This document shows, one piece after another, positions 1 through 11,402 of a stretch of 64,000 nucleotides of DNA. This stretch comes from Artocarpus heterophyllus (Eukaryota; Streptophyta; Magnoliopsida; Rosales; Moraceae). The notes below the pieces were generated by a model, which had not been told where the DNA came from, ran no database searches, and worked only from the letters and a program-made list of their open reading frames with translations. The stretch is taken from the NCBI GenBank assembly GCA_025403435.1, contig JAJQZP010000473.1, positions 1 through 64,000 of the forward strand, given 5' to 3'. Every line of letters begins with the position of its first letter. Positions within the stretch are counted from its first letter, which is position 1. The position numbers were made by a program, and so were the translations under genes.

Positions 1-106
1 CATCAATAAAATTGAGCTATTGTTTTGAGCTTATTTGATTTCGAAATATAACAAACTTGATACACTTCCGTAACTCACCTTTTGCTTGAAATCTTTGAGG
101 CAGGCT

Positions 107-1242
107 TCATTTCCCCCTAACAGAAACCAGACTCTGCACGTAGGAACAAGCCCAATTCCCTATTCGACTACTCCCATTGGTTGCAATATTTCTAAACATT
201 TTGGTACGAAGATTATAGGAGACCAGCTGCCCATGTCCATCTTTCATGAGAAACTCGTCGCCCTTCCAAAATGTTAACGCCTCCTCAATGTCTGTTGGTG
301 GTGTAATATGCACACTTCTGCTCCAAGAAGAAGCACCTTTAACACTCTCACCAAAGGACTTATCCATTACACATATTTCAATACTTACTCGATGCAAATC
401 CTCACGGTCAGAGTCGCTTTCTGTAGAAGATAGAGGATCACTTCCTACAGAACACAAAACAAAGCAACAGAGTCAATCCAGACAAAAAGCTTAGACCATA
501 CATCCAACTTAATCTCACATGGACCTGGCATTATATGAAATTCTTCGTTGCACATGTCAAAACAAAGGATGATGTCCTTATCTCCATCATGAGTATCACA
601 CATCATCCAGTAACAAACTCCGCTCCAATATAGCGCCTCACAGTTAAAAATAGGCATATGTATATTCTGAGGCACCTTGATTTCTTTCCAAGAATCAGTT
701 CCCAAAGTGTAAACCTCAGCTCTAACATCATGTGATTGAAAAATCCTAACTAGTTTGTAATCCTCAGCCCTCGAATCATATCCGAATCCCATCCCCAACA
801 AAAGAGACCTAGTAGCCTTAATCTTTGATTTTGGAAGAAGCTTGAATTCCTGAAACGTTGGATTACATAGCATTATGGTCCCATAATCTTTAACTACACA
901 AACAATCCCATCACAATGACAAGTCCCTACACATGCTTCCCCCTGAAGAAGTGGGATATAGATATCTTCAATGACGGAACGAATGTGCCCCCCACAACCA
1001 TCATCATTGAATAGAGTGAGCAAGGAGAATTGGCCACGGGGGGACCTGAAAACTAAGGATGTTGATGGCTTGCTTTTCATGTTACAGAGGTGCCTCGTAA
1101 CGAATTCCGGCTTGTTCAAAAAATCAGAGATAAGAGTGTTCCATGACCTGCTCACGCACTTGGCTTGCACTAGAGATTTTGGAGGCAGCCATGACATGAT
1201 TTCCTCCACCAACTCTTTCGGCAGATGGTAGAAGCACGCCAT
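107..1242 (-). pseudogene. F-box/FBA-domain gene 1, broken by a 2-base frameshift
   Basis: This resembles plant F-box proteins of the SLF/SFBB or CPR1 type, which bring substrates to SCF ubiquitin ligases. The ATG I favour is at 1242. The N-terminus has the F-box signature (LPKELVEEIMSWLPPKSL), followed by F-box-associated segments: CDGIVCVV, MLCNPTFQEFKLLP, GMGFGYDS, AEVYTLGTDSWKEI and GVCYWMM. The first frame ends at a TAG at 445 just after the VALFC stretch. The expected C-terminal half (LTFWKGDEFLMK, LVSYNLRT, SLVSVRGK) continues to 107 in another frame. The break fits a two-base GT duplication near 451-456. It is clearly diverged from the three other copies in the window, so it is an older family member. 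It is either a recent pseudogene or encodes a protein of about 266 residues lacking the last third; a sequencing error is also possible. Confidence 0.85.
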
Positions 1243-2199
1243 TTCTACTTCCAATCACAAAAATACTTTTGTTTGGAGTGAATCAACCTATGCCTGCAAG
1301 TGCAACGACATATCTGACAAAAATTTGATCTTTAACATATATCACATATGGACAGAGCTTGCTTAATTCTCAAATAAATTTATTGTAGATTCCAAATTCA
1401 AGCCGAACCCAAATTCGAGAACCAAAGAGATGAAATTGATAAACATTTAACAGAAGGCCATTAAATCCCTACACTAGCAAACTCAAGATTCTTTCCTCTG
1501 TTTTTTTTTTCTTTCCTTGACTTAAAATTGAAAGTAGATATAACCCTAATCAACTCTAAAATCAGCAAGACATATCAGGAGAGAGAGAGAGCTAGAGGTA
1601 GACGCTGACCTTAACCCTCGATATCAGACGGCAAACGATGGTCCTGGTGGCTTTAGAAGGTTTTCTATTCTTTTCTTTTCTTATTTATTTTTCTTCCCGG
1701 CTGCCGTCCGCTTTGCTCGGTGGTGGTCAATTGGTTACGCCATAAAGAGAGAGAGGAACTCAAAAGTAACTGGTCAGTGTTTCCTTGCTCTTTTTTTTTT
1801 TTTTTTTGGGTACTTGCCCGAAATATAGCTGGGTTTCCATTTTTTAATCCTAACGTTTTCCAGTCAGTTGGTCAATGGACACTTTTTTGTTAAAGTGAAT
1901 TAAATTTTTAACAAAATGCATCATGTGCAAGGCATGTGCTGTATTATAAGATGAGATGGTATTTTGATAAAATCACAATCAGAATATTTTAATAAAAAAA
2001 TTTAAACCCTCCACCATCACCAAAGACTAGAGGACAGACCCATGATTGGCAGATAATCTAAACCAAAGGAGGGTGGTATTTTTATCTTGAGTGCAAATAA
2101 TCTTAGATTTATAACTTCTATTGGTTGCCTGCTAGTTTGAGTGCCTTGAATCTTACATCTATTTGGTTTGTATCAAATGATATGTATATGAGGAGAAGA
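1243..2199 (-). promoter_or_regulatory. Upstream region of F-box gene 1 with likely 5'-UTR intron
   Basis: On the minus strand the ATG is directly preceded by an acceptor-like AG (AG|AAATG). About 365 bases upstream, near 1605-1613, is a donor-like AAG|GTCAGC. The same pair flanks the starts of F-box genes 2 and 4, which suggests a shared 5'-UTR intron. A CT/GA-rich tract near 1580-1600 lies close to the putative first exon. Beyond about 1640 the DNA is AT-rich with T runs, and I recognise no gene. Confidence 0.4.
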
Positions 2200-4491
2200 G
2201 GTTTGCTAATGCTGGCATATAATTGGAGGAAGTTGATGTCGTCAGTCATTAAATAAAAAATAATAATAATAAAGTTTTGCTTTCTTGATTTGAAGAAAAT
2301 TGAAGATTGATCATTAATGACTTCGTGAAGAATCTTTTAATAATTAAGTTTGTAATATATTGATACATAAAAAAAATGTAAGGAAGTGGTGTCGGATTTT
2401 ACTTGAAATTTCAAAGATCATCTTCAGATCTGGTTCGATACCGAGTGATAAAGATACCCAAATAGGTATTGCAAGAGAGCTCTAATGCTAGAGACAAAAG
2501 TTAAAGAGAGAGGAAAACCTTGGATCTAATGCAAGAAGGATGGCGATTGGACTTTTTGAAGCCGTTGGTGATGGCGGAGAGGGAGGCGGTGCCACTCCAT
2601 GGGAATCATGGTTGGACTGCATGTGGTGGAGGCATCGTCCTGTTTCCTTTGCATGATGGTATCACATTTGGGTGATCAAAACGGCAACTCATCTAAGCCA
2701 TCGGTATATGGAGAGGGGCACAAGAGAAGGAATTGATGTTTTTTTTTTTAAGACACCATTTTATTTAAGGTCATTTTGGTCCTTTCAATGTGTTAGAAGT
2801 CATGTAAGAAGGTCATATGCGATTTTTCATGAAAATTTTGAAAGTTGTGGATGAAAAAGTTGGAATTATAGCTGGTTAGAGTTTGAGGGTTGTTTTACTA
2901 AAATTAAAAGATCGTAGATTAAACTGTTACTTATAAATAGTTTAGGGACTCTTTTAAGAGTTACCAATACTAATAAACTTTAAATACTTTAGGTCTCTTT
3001 TACTTTATTCTTAAACTTTAAAAATCATTGTTTTATTATTTTGAACTTTGAAAACTCCTTATTTTACACTCTAAACTTTAAAAATCATCCTTTGTTCTTC
3101 TGAAAGTTTTGCCTGTTCTTTTCTCCAAAACTTAATAGTTTTGTTCCCAAATACACAATCAAAATATTTTATTATTCTACTTTATCTCAATCATGTACCA
3201 ATTTCTTTAGCTTATAACATTTACAATTACTATTTTCTCACATATATACCTAAATAATTTACTATTTGATTTGCTTTTATATCTTTTGCTAAACATTCCG
3301 TACTTAATCTTATTTGCAGTTTCATTTCTTTTTATTTTGAAATGCATCATCAAAATACTTATTTCTTCTAATTTATCCCTATTATATGTAATAATTTTTT
3401 TTAAAAAAATATATCTTAACTTAAATATTTTGTCCAATGTGCTCCTTATGGTTGTTGTTGTTTCACGATTGTCCCGTTATGATATCTTTTTTCCCCTAAA
3501 ATGTGTCATATTCAAATATCTTTCTCCTTCTCATGTGTGTCCTCAGTTAAGTTTCTGTTAATTTTTTTCTCGTTCAAAATCTTCATTTCAAAATATGTTA
3601 TATTAATCCATGCATATTTCTAAATTCCCATATAAAAAACTAAGCATGCGCGTGCATAGCATTAGCATGTGCTTTCAACTAGTCCAAGTTGCAATCGCCA
3701 TTTTACATTTTGCCGCCCACAAACAAAATGTTTCATCCCAGTTTTTTAAAGACAAATTTTTTGGTTGCATTTTCATTATTTTGGCCATTTTTCCCCATTT
3801 GCTTGTTCATCGTTGTATTGTTTTGTTTGTTAAAATAAGAGAAAAGCACAAAAGTACCGCATATGGATATATAAATTTTTATCAATATTGCAATTTAAAA
3901 AAATTGAAGGCCACGTTTAGAAACAAAAGAAGAAAACGTGGCATTACAATATATTTCACGCAATTAATTCTTTTACTGACAAAATTACCCTATTCTTTCT
4001 CCCACAACTAGTTTTTCTCTATAGAATGAAAAAACCTCAATCTCTCTAGAAATCGCCACTTCCTTCTCTCTAAAACTTGTTCTCTCTCTCCAACCTTTAA
4101 ATTTTGTTTAGTTTCTCTTTCTAAAACCCTTTCTCTTTATTGAACTTGATATTTTGTTCGATTATCTTCCTCTCGATGCTAGTGCAGATCATTCATTTTT
4201 CTCCCTCTCTCTAAAACTCATTTTTTATTGCAACCTCCATCTTTCTGTCCTAGATCTAGAATGAAGATGTTTTAGGAGATTTCGAAGACCCAAGGCCTAA
4301 AGACGAGATCAGTGAAAAGCCCAACGGGCCTATTATACTCAAATAGAGTGGAAGTCAAGATGATCGATTGACCTCGTCACTTTAGGGTGCGGTTAAAATT
4401 AAACGAGCTTTGTATCTCCACTTATTATTACACCCATCGTTCTTAGAAGAACATACAAGAATCGGTAGAACCAGCAATTGAAACAGTGCAC
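2200..4491. repeat. Tandem duplication unit 1 (about 2.3 kb)
   Basis: This block is repeated immediately downstream (4511-6270 plus 15229-15766). Shared landmarks in the same order are a gaggtttRctaatgctggc start, a G-rich coding-like patch at 2520-2720, an AT-rich middle, a CT-rich tract around 4030-4220, and a GAAACAGTGCAC end. The patch at 2520-2720 has an open frame in unit 2 but one extra A here, so it does not look like a maintained gene. This copy keeps the site at 3940-3960 uninterrupted, giving an empty-site reference for the insertion in unit 2. The origin is not recognised; it may be an old retroelement fragment. Confidence 0.75.
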
Positions 4492-6270
4492 TAGATAAAA
4501 AATAATAATTGGAGGTTTACTAATGCTGGCATATAATTGGAGGAAGTTGATGTCGTCGGCCACTAAATAAAAAATAATAATAATAAAGTTTTGCTTTCTT
4601 GATTTGAAGAAAATTGAAGATTGATCATTAATGACTTCGTGAAGAATCTTTTAATAATTAAGTTTTTAATATATTGATACATAAAAAATATGTAAGGAAA
4701 TGGTTTCGGATTTTGCTTGAAACTTCAAAGATGATCTCCAGATCTGGTTCGACACCGAGTAATAGAGATAGTCAAATAGGTATTGCAAGAGAGCTCTAAT
4801 GCTAGAGACAAAGTTAAAGCGAGAGGAAAACCTAGGATCTAATGCGAGAAGGATGGCGGTTGGACTTTTTGAAGCTATAGGCGATGGTGGAGAGGGAGGC
4901 GGTGCTGCTCCATGGGAAGCATGGTTGGACTGCATCTGGTGGAGGCATCGCCTTGTTTCCTTTGCAAGATGGTATTGCATTTGGGCGATCGCGACGGCAA
5001 CTCATATGAGCCATCGGTATACGGAGAATGGCACTTTAGATGAAAGAGAACGAACTGATGTTTGTTTTTTTTTTTAAAGACCCCATTTTATTTAAGGCCA
5101 TTTTGGTCTTTTCAGCGTGTTAGACGTCATGTGAGAAGGTCACATGCGATTTTTCATGAAAAATTTGACAGATGTAGATGAAAAAGTTGGAATTATACCT
5201 GGTTAGAGCCTGAGGGTTGTTTTACCAAAATTAAAAGATCATAGACTAAACTGTTACTTATAAATAGTTTAGGGACTTTTTGAAGAGTTATCAATACTAA
5301 TAAACTTTAAATATTTTAGGTCTCTTTTACTTTACTTTTAAACTTTAAAAATCATTGTTTTATTATTTTGAACTTTTAAAACTCCTTATTTTACACTTTA
5401 AACTTTAAAAATCATCCCTTGTTCTTCTACACGTTTTGCTTTTTCTTTTCTCCAAAACTTAATAGTTTTGTTCCCAAGTACACAATCAAAATATTTTATT
5501 ATTCTACTTTCTCTCTATCATGAAGTAATTTCTTTAGCTTATAACATTTACAATTACTTTTTTCTCACATATATACCTAAATAATTTACTATTTAATTTG
5601 CTTTTATTTCTTTTGCTAACCATTGCGTACTTAATCTTATTTGTAGTTTCATTTCTTTTATTTTGAAATACATCATCAAAATACTTCTTTCTTCTAATTT
5701 ATCCCTATTATATGTAATAATTTTTTTTTTCAAATATATCTTTACTTAAATATTTTGTCGAATGTGCTCTTTATGATTGTTGTTGTTTCACGATTTTCCT
5801 GTTAGGATATCTTTTTTCCCCTAAGTGTGTCATATTCAAATATCATTCTCCTTCTCGTGTGTGTCCCCAGTTACGTTTCTGTTAATTTTTTTCTCGATCA
5901 AAATCTTCATTTCAAAATATGTTATATTAATCCATGCGTATTTCTAAATTCCCATGTAAAAAACTAACACGCACGTGCATAGCACGTGCTTTCAACTAGT
6001 CCAAGTTGCAATCGCTATTTTACATTTTGTCGTCCACAAACAAAATGTTTCATCCCAGTTTTTTTAAGATAATTTTTTTGGTTGCATTTTCACTATTTTG
6101 GCCATTTTTCCCCGTTTGCTTGTTCATCGTTGTATTGTTTTGTTATGTTAAAAGAAGAGATAAGCACAAAAGTACCGTACATAGATATGCAAATTTTTAT
6201 CAATATTGCAATTTAAAAAAATTGAAGGCCACGTTTAGAAACAAAAGAAGAAAACATGGCATTACAATAT

Positions 6271-8632
6271 TGTAACGCCCCTATATGGGGGTTAACAGTT
6301 TTTAATGAGATAAAATAAAAATAAATAATAAAAGTAAAACCTTAAAAATAAAATTTACCCGGGACTTAAATGAAAACTCTCAACTCAAAAATAAAAATAT
6401 AACGATAAATAAACCACAGTTTTAATGTAGCACCTTAAATTTAATAATATAAACTGTTGTCATCATCATTTTAACCCTCAACACATTGTAATACAGTCAC
6501 AGAAAGTAACAATTGATGCTTACATTATCATGAAGAACATTCTCAACGATTGAAGCAGTCCCAATGTAATATAGTTACATCACTTCCTCAACTATATTTC
6601 TCGTAGCCACCTCACACTTAGTGAGTCCTGAAAAGATATAAACATAAGGGAATGAGCAACACTATGCTCAGTAGAGAAAGCCATTACTCACCTTTAGGTT
6701 TTTATCATTACCACATTAAAATCTGCATGGTTAGTAGGTTACATCATATTCCAGATTATGAGGTTTATTATGATCACATCTTATGGATACCGTAGTTAAT
6801 CATTACCAAGTGTCATAATTACACATTTATACAAATATTACCAATCATCATTATTCCTAGGTATCCATGTTAAATTGAGTATCACTCAACTCATCGAAAC
6901 CCAAATGGGCGCACTTGATCACCCTATAAACATTCCAAGGGTGTTCCGGTGAGGGGACATCAAGCCCCGAGTCCTCACCAAATCAATTCCTGTACAGTGT
7001 GTTCTGGGACTTTCAACCCAAGGAAGCGTCATCACCTTCCCCCTATTTTACCTTTTAGGGTATTCATGCCCAAGGACGTAACCGTCGCCCTTTTCATGTC
7101 TCACAATTTCTCTATATTAAATCATTATTAATAGAGTTAATTTTCCTAACCATGCTTCTCAATTTATAACATGTGTCAATTCATTATGTTCCTCGCCGTA
7201 CAATACAAGACGAGTCCATGTCATAGTTTCATATGTGATACACATATAATATCAGTTCAACATAGATATATATATATTGCAGCAAAACAATCAATTTTAA
7301 TTCTATAAAAACCTCACAAAAGATGAGTAATAGAATCCCTACCTTTCAAGCTTATCAACAATCTTTTAATCCTGGAATCAATTAACGTTAGCTCCATACT
7401 CCCTTGATCCTAAGGCGTGCATAAGGACAATTAAAACTAAAGCACAACATACAACTACATTCATAAATAAATCATGTGTAAACCTATCTTACTAGTATGC
7501 CATTAAAGCTTTTATATAAATCTCTTTTGAATACCACAGTAAACAATTTTTGTCTTAACACAATATAAAATGTGAACAAGTAATCTATATGTTTTAGTCC
7601 CTAATAAGATTCATCAATCACTTAGGATAATATTGGAAAGGTTGCAAGACATTAAAGAATTAGGTGGTGAGCAAAGATGGGTTCTTGGTTCAGGTTAGCA
7701 GCTGGTATACCATAACAAACTGGCAGATTTACTAGTTTCCAATACAAAAATTGAATAATTCTTAGAAAATAAAATACAACTCCGATTTAGGTTTATGATA
7801 GCTCGTTAGAAAGCCTAGGATGCTACTTTTCAAATATGCAAACCAATTCATAAAATTCATTTTAATTTAATCTTAGAATTTCAAGAAATAACCACTGCCC
7901 ATAGAGGTATTACAAAGTTTAACAATATAAATTTTCTGTCTAGGGCATATACACTTAGACTTCATACATATGCTCCAAAATAGCAACAAACATATACTTA
8001 GGTTTAAGAACGCAAATTTGAATAATCCTTTAGTATAAAAGAAAATTTATAAATGAAAGACTAAATTTGTTCATAAGATTCTAACCTCGGATTATGGTTA
8101 GTTGGAAGCTTGAAATGGCTTCAAAACAGGTTCCTTTACTTCGGTATGACTGAAATTCTTGCTCAAATGGAGGTGATGGTGGCTGATTTTTATGGCTGCC
8201 TTGAAGAAGTTCTCTAAGTATTTTGCTTCAGCAAAGAAATGAGAAGAAGAGTGTGGGAACCGTGGAAGAGAAAGGAAGAAAAGATGAAGTCTTTGAAAAG
8301 AAGTGATAGAAACAATTATAGAGGAGACATGTTGAAGCATGTCACGGAGGAAATAAAGAAAATGAGGGTCAAGAGTAGTTGGAAAAGATATCCTTATGTC
8401 TCATCTAAAGACTTTAACACACATAATGTCAATATGACATTTTTGATATTTATTAGAAGTTCTAAGGCTTTTTAGTAATCATACTAAATAAATATAGGAG
8501 AATTTTAGCAAACTTAAAAATAGATAAAAGTAAATATTATAAAATAAATTTAAATGAAGCAATTTTTTTTTTTATACATTAAAAATTAATTTAATTACCT
8601 CAATACCCGTTAGGAGAATAACGGGTGTCACA
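6271..8632 (-). repeat. 3' LTR of the gene-carrying element (left copy)
   Basis: 2362-base terminal repeat with TG...CA ends. Small frames inside it (for example 8239-8475) also occur in the other LTR and look incidental. The block from about 6700 to 7470 is nearly identical to 48610-49385 of the Tekay LTR, whereas both outer parts are diverged. This makes a mosaic. Confidence 0.92.
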
Positions 8633-9587
8633 GCTCTACCCCCCTTAAAGAAATTTCGTCCTCGAAATTTCAATTCTAGTAATACTAGTAAAAATTATGA
8701 TTCCACTATGATTCCAATTCCGAGTCTAAACCGTTAATGTTGTTTGTCCTCCAAATTTAAGTCATCGTATTTCCACTTATTTACTTGCATAATAAATCTT
8801 ACTCCTAAATCCCTCAATGAGAGTATTTCTGACAAGTTTCAACTTATAACACCGTATAATAGTCTAAGAATCTGATCAGGCATACATATTGACCATACCA
8901 TGATTCCAGTCCTTCATTGTCCATGGACTGTGATTTACAATCACATTTAAGGAGATTGCTAGAGAAATTTTATATACTTCATCTTTAGCTTCCTTTTCCT
9001 TTTTGAGTAAGGAAAAGTCAAATATATTTGATTTCATACCTCAACTAATAAACTAAAACATAATCATAAAACATATATCACAAACACTTTTATTCAAAAC
9101 TATACATTAAACTTACTCATAGAGATATTAAACGGAATCTCAGAGTTGCAAACATACCCGACATATTTTTCATTAAACAGCTATCCTCATGACACAAAAA
9201 TTCAACCCAAATAATATACTCATATTTCATATGGAATATCCCCATAACTGACTCTGGTACTTCCACATAATATTAACAGAATATTACACATTACAAACAT
9301 AATACAGATACGTTTCGAGAGTACAAGGCACTCCGTATACCAGCTATCCATATCATGCATGCTTAGAGGATACAAAAACATCGATAAACAAAAGATCGGA
9401 CCTTAAGAAGGATGCGTTTCGAGAGCATCAAGTACTCCGTATCCAGCCATCCCGGCATTAGGCTCAATGAATCTAAAAGATTGAACAACGACGTACCACA
9501 AGAAACGCAGAATACAAGGCAAACGGTTATTCGTAACACACGAAATACGGACACACATGCCTACATGCCAAAGATAAAACAAAAAGA
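8633..9587. other. Element interior, 3' untranslated part and polypurine tract
   Basis: The first roughly 50 bases (read on the minus strand, a purine tract GGGGGGTAGAGC next to the LTR and CGAGGACGAAATTTC) parallel the same place in the chromovirus at 50153-50200. The rest, to the end of the LOG-like frame, is AT-rich. I see no further gene. The ATG-rich frame at 9412-9771 on the plus strand is the complement of the LOG C-terminus. Confidence 0.6.
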
Positions 9588-10237
9588 TTACAGATGGAGA
9601 TTCAAATCAATTGGCCGCTCCCGGCTTTCCCTTTCCCATTCAAGCTTGGATGTTGCAGTGTCAGATTCTGGATGTATTATTTGCATTTTATCTATCAATT
9701 CCTCAGCTGTTGAAGCAGTGACAAAGATTTGTCTCTCCGATTCTGTAGTGATGTTTTCTTCCACAGCGTAATCTAGAATTTCAAAAGACCGTCATAAAAA
9801 CCCTTTACGTTCAGCAGTCCCAAAGGTTTGGAATAAAAGCCCAACAATTGCCCACAAGCAACTATAAATATTTCCTCAAGAGTACCTAGACCACCAGGTA
9901 ATGCTATAAAAGCATCAGAATTATAGATTATGTCTTTAAAATTATTAGGGATACTCCTGACTCCTTCTCCCTTACCTATGGCTTCCTTACAAAGGTTTCC
10001 TTCAACTGGAATATGAGGCCAAATTCTTACATCAGTAGCGTCGCTAGACCTAGCTGCTAGTGCCATATTTACCATCATTTTTATACTACCACCCCCATAG
10101 ATTATGTTAATCTTCTTGCGTGCTAGGACTTGCCCTAAGTGATTTGCAGCTTCTAAATAAGCTTTATCTTTTCCAAGGCTGGAACCACAAAAGACACAGA
10201 CATTCTTTATTTTCTTCGTGGACTGGGAGGTAGACAT
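9588..10237 (-). pseudogene. Intronless LOG-family gene (cytokinin riboside 5'-monophosphate phosphoribohydrolase-like), frameshifted
   Basis: LOG enzymes release active cytokinin bases from their riboside monophosphates in the cytosol. From the ATG at 10237, residues 13-20 read VCVFCGSS, 47-51 YGGGS, and 107-122 SDAFIALPGGLGTLEE, the family hallmarks. SKPLGLLNVKGFYDGLLKF follows. This frame stops at 9773, but LOG-like C-terminal sequence (AVEEN, then FVTASTAEELIDKM) runs on in another frame to a TAA at 9588. One missing base near 9775 explains this, and overall length is then near the usual 210-220 residues. Plant LOG genes normally have several introns and this has none, so it looks like a captured cDNA. 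The conserved Arg of the MHxRKAxM segment before SDAF is replaced (residues 98-105 read NNFKDIIY), and the segment after YGGGS is diverged, so activity is doubtful. An in-frame TAA just upstream of 10276 supports a start near 10237. Confidence 0.88.
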
Positions 10238-10880
10238 ATTTGGTTTATAGAAGTGGTTGCTTAATGTCTGCTCCACTTAGACTTCGGGTTCTACATGAGA
10301 TTTTAAAGATGAGAAATATACAAAAAGGGCTAAAGAGATAGACGAGTAGGTAATGAAAAAGTAATCCAAAGATTTAAACAAAATCTTGTGCGGATAAGAA
10401 AGTAAGATAAGGTGATTGATAGTTTATAGAAAATCTGATTCACTTTTTGAAAAAGATTAGACTCTAATTGTATAACTTTTGACAATTGAGAACAATTCGA
10501 CAAAAGACCCTCATGACACAACTGTAGACTTTTTGACAAATATACACCAAGTCTAGAAATTTAATATAAACGACAAATACCGTAGAACTTTTGAAATTTG
10601 AGACACAAATCTTGAAATATCTGGATAAGCTTTTCAAAATTCAAACATATTACTGTACCGTATGTAACGTGTCTGATAAGATAATATATTTTATTATATA
10701 TATATTTAAGAAAATCATAAATTAAATAAGATATTAACACTTACTGTATCAATCTAATAATCACAATTATTTCAAACACAAAAGCAAATATTCTGAGTAA
10801 AAGAAAAACACAAACTGTTGAACATCAGCTAAAACTGCTTCAAATAAGTAAAGACTAAATAACCTTTATAGAGCGATGAC
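10238..10880. other. Spacer between the two cargo ORFs
   Basis: An AT-rich stretch separates the NABP-like and LOG-like frames. A 69-residue minus-strand frame at 10330-10539 has no recognisable motif and no support. I see no viral or retroelement coding sequence here. Confidence 0.5.
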
Positions 10881-11402
10881 TTATTCCCCATCCAGTTTTC
10901 TTATGGCTTGGCAAACAGGATCTAGAAATACCATATTCCTGAGGCGTTGTCTTTCTGTATAAAATTTAGGCCAGAGTTTAAAAATAGCTCCTTGAACATA
11001 TCCACTAGGGTGACCGTGAAGAGGAGGATGGATGCTATCCAAGTTCTCCTTTGAAAGTCCATCCCTACAAAACCTTATTTTATCCTCTCTATTCGTAGAC
11101 ATATAACCAGGTGAAGTACATTTACCGTTACAATTTTGTCTTCCACATTTGTTACAAGTGATCACGATGGCACGAGCTCTTCTTTTCATTGCACTACGAC
11201 TGGTACCTGTTCCTGGTAAACCGACATCTTGACTAAAGTCACTCGGACGGATTTTTCCCTCTATTAACATTCTCACATCACAAGGGATACCAAAACGCAT
11301 AAGAATCCACAACCGAGTAATTCTAGCCTTGTATTTCTTTCTGAGAATCTTTTGGGAGAGTGATGGGAAATACTTTCTCAGGTGTTGGTACTTTGGGTCC
11401 AT
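10881..11402 (-). CDS. Carlavirus-type cysteine-rich nucleic-acid-binding protein (Viral_NABP-like) ORF
   Basis: A 173-residue intact frame with ATG at 11402 and TAA at 10881. The middle matches the layout of the small cysteine-rich proteins at the 3' end of carlavirus and related Betaflexiviridae genomes. A hydrophobic segment with MRFGIPCDV (residues 35-43) leads to GTGTSR (64-69), a basic run KRRARA (73-78), a Cys cluster (C83, C86, C91, C95), then SPGYMSTN (97-104). The usual viral protein is roughly 95-120 residues. Here there are extra N- and C-terminal segments, the latter ending in an aromatic and basic region. In carlaviruses these proteins bind nucleic acid, can enter the nucleus, and affect silencing or host transcription. 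No coat protein, triple gene block or replicase remnant lies beside it. It is the first cargo ORF in the retrotransposon transcript and its frame is unbroken. The family match is by pattern only; a host zinc-finger protein of similar layout cannot be excluded. Confidence 0.68.
   Translation of the reverse strand: MDPKYQHLRKYFPSLSQKILRKKYKARITRLWILMRFGIPCDVRMLIEGKIRPSDFSQDVGLPGTGTSRSAMKRRARAIVITCNKCGRQNCNGKCTSPGYMSTNREDKIRFCRDGLSKENLDSIHPPLHGHPSGYVQGAIFKLWPKFYTERQRLRNMVFLDPVCQAIRKLDGE

Noticed and set aside
8239..8475. Basic 78-residue frame repeated at 14830-15066
   Set aside because: It lies within the two LTRs of one element, so the repetition is that of the LTR; no domain or translation signal supports it.
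9412..9771. 119-residue plus-strand frame as a gene
   Set aside because: It is the complement of the LOG C-terminal sequence on the minus strand, which has clear family similarity.
9588..11402. A complete integrated RNA virus
   Set aside because: Only an NABP-like frame is present. No replicase, triple gene block or coat protein is visible in the element, and the boundaries are those of an LTR retrotransposon.
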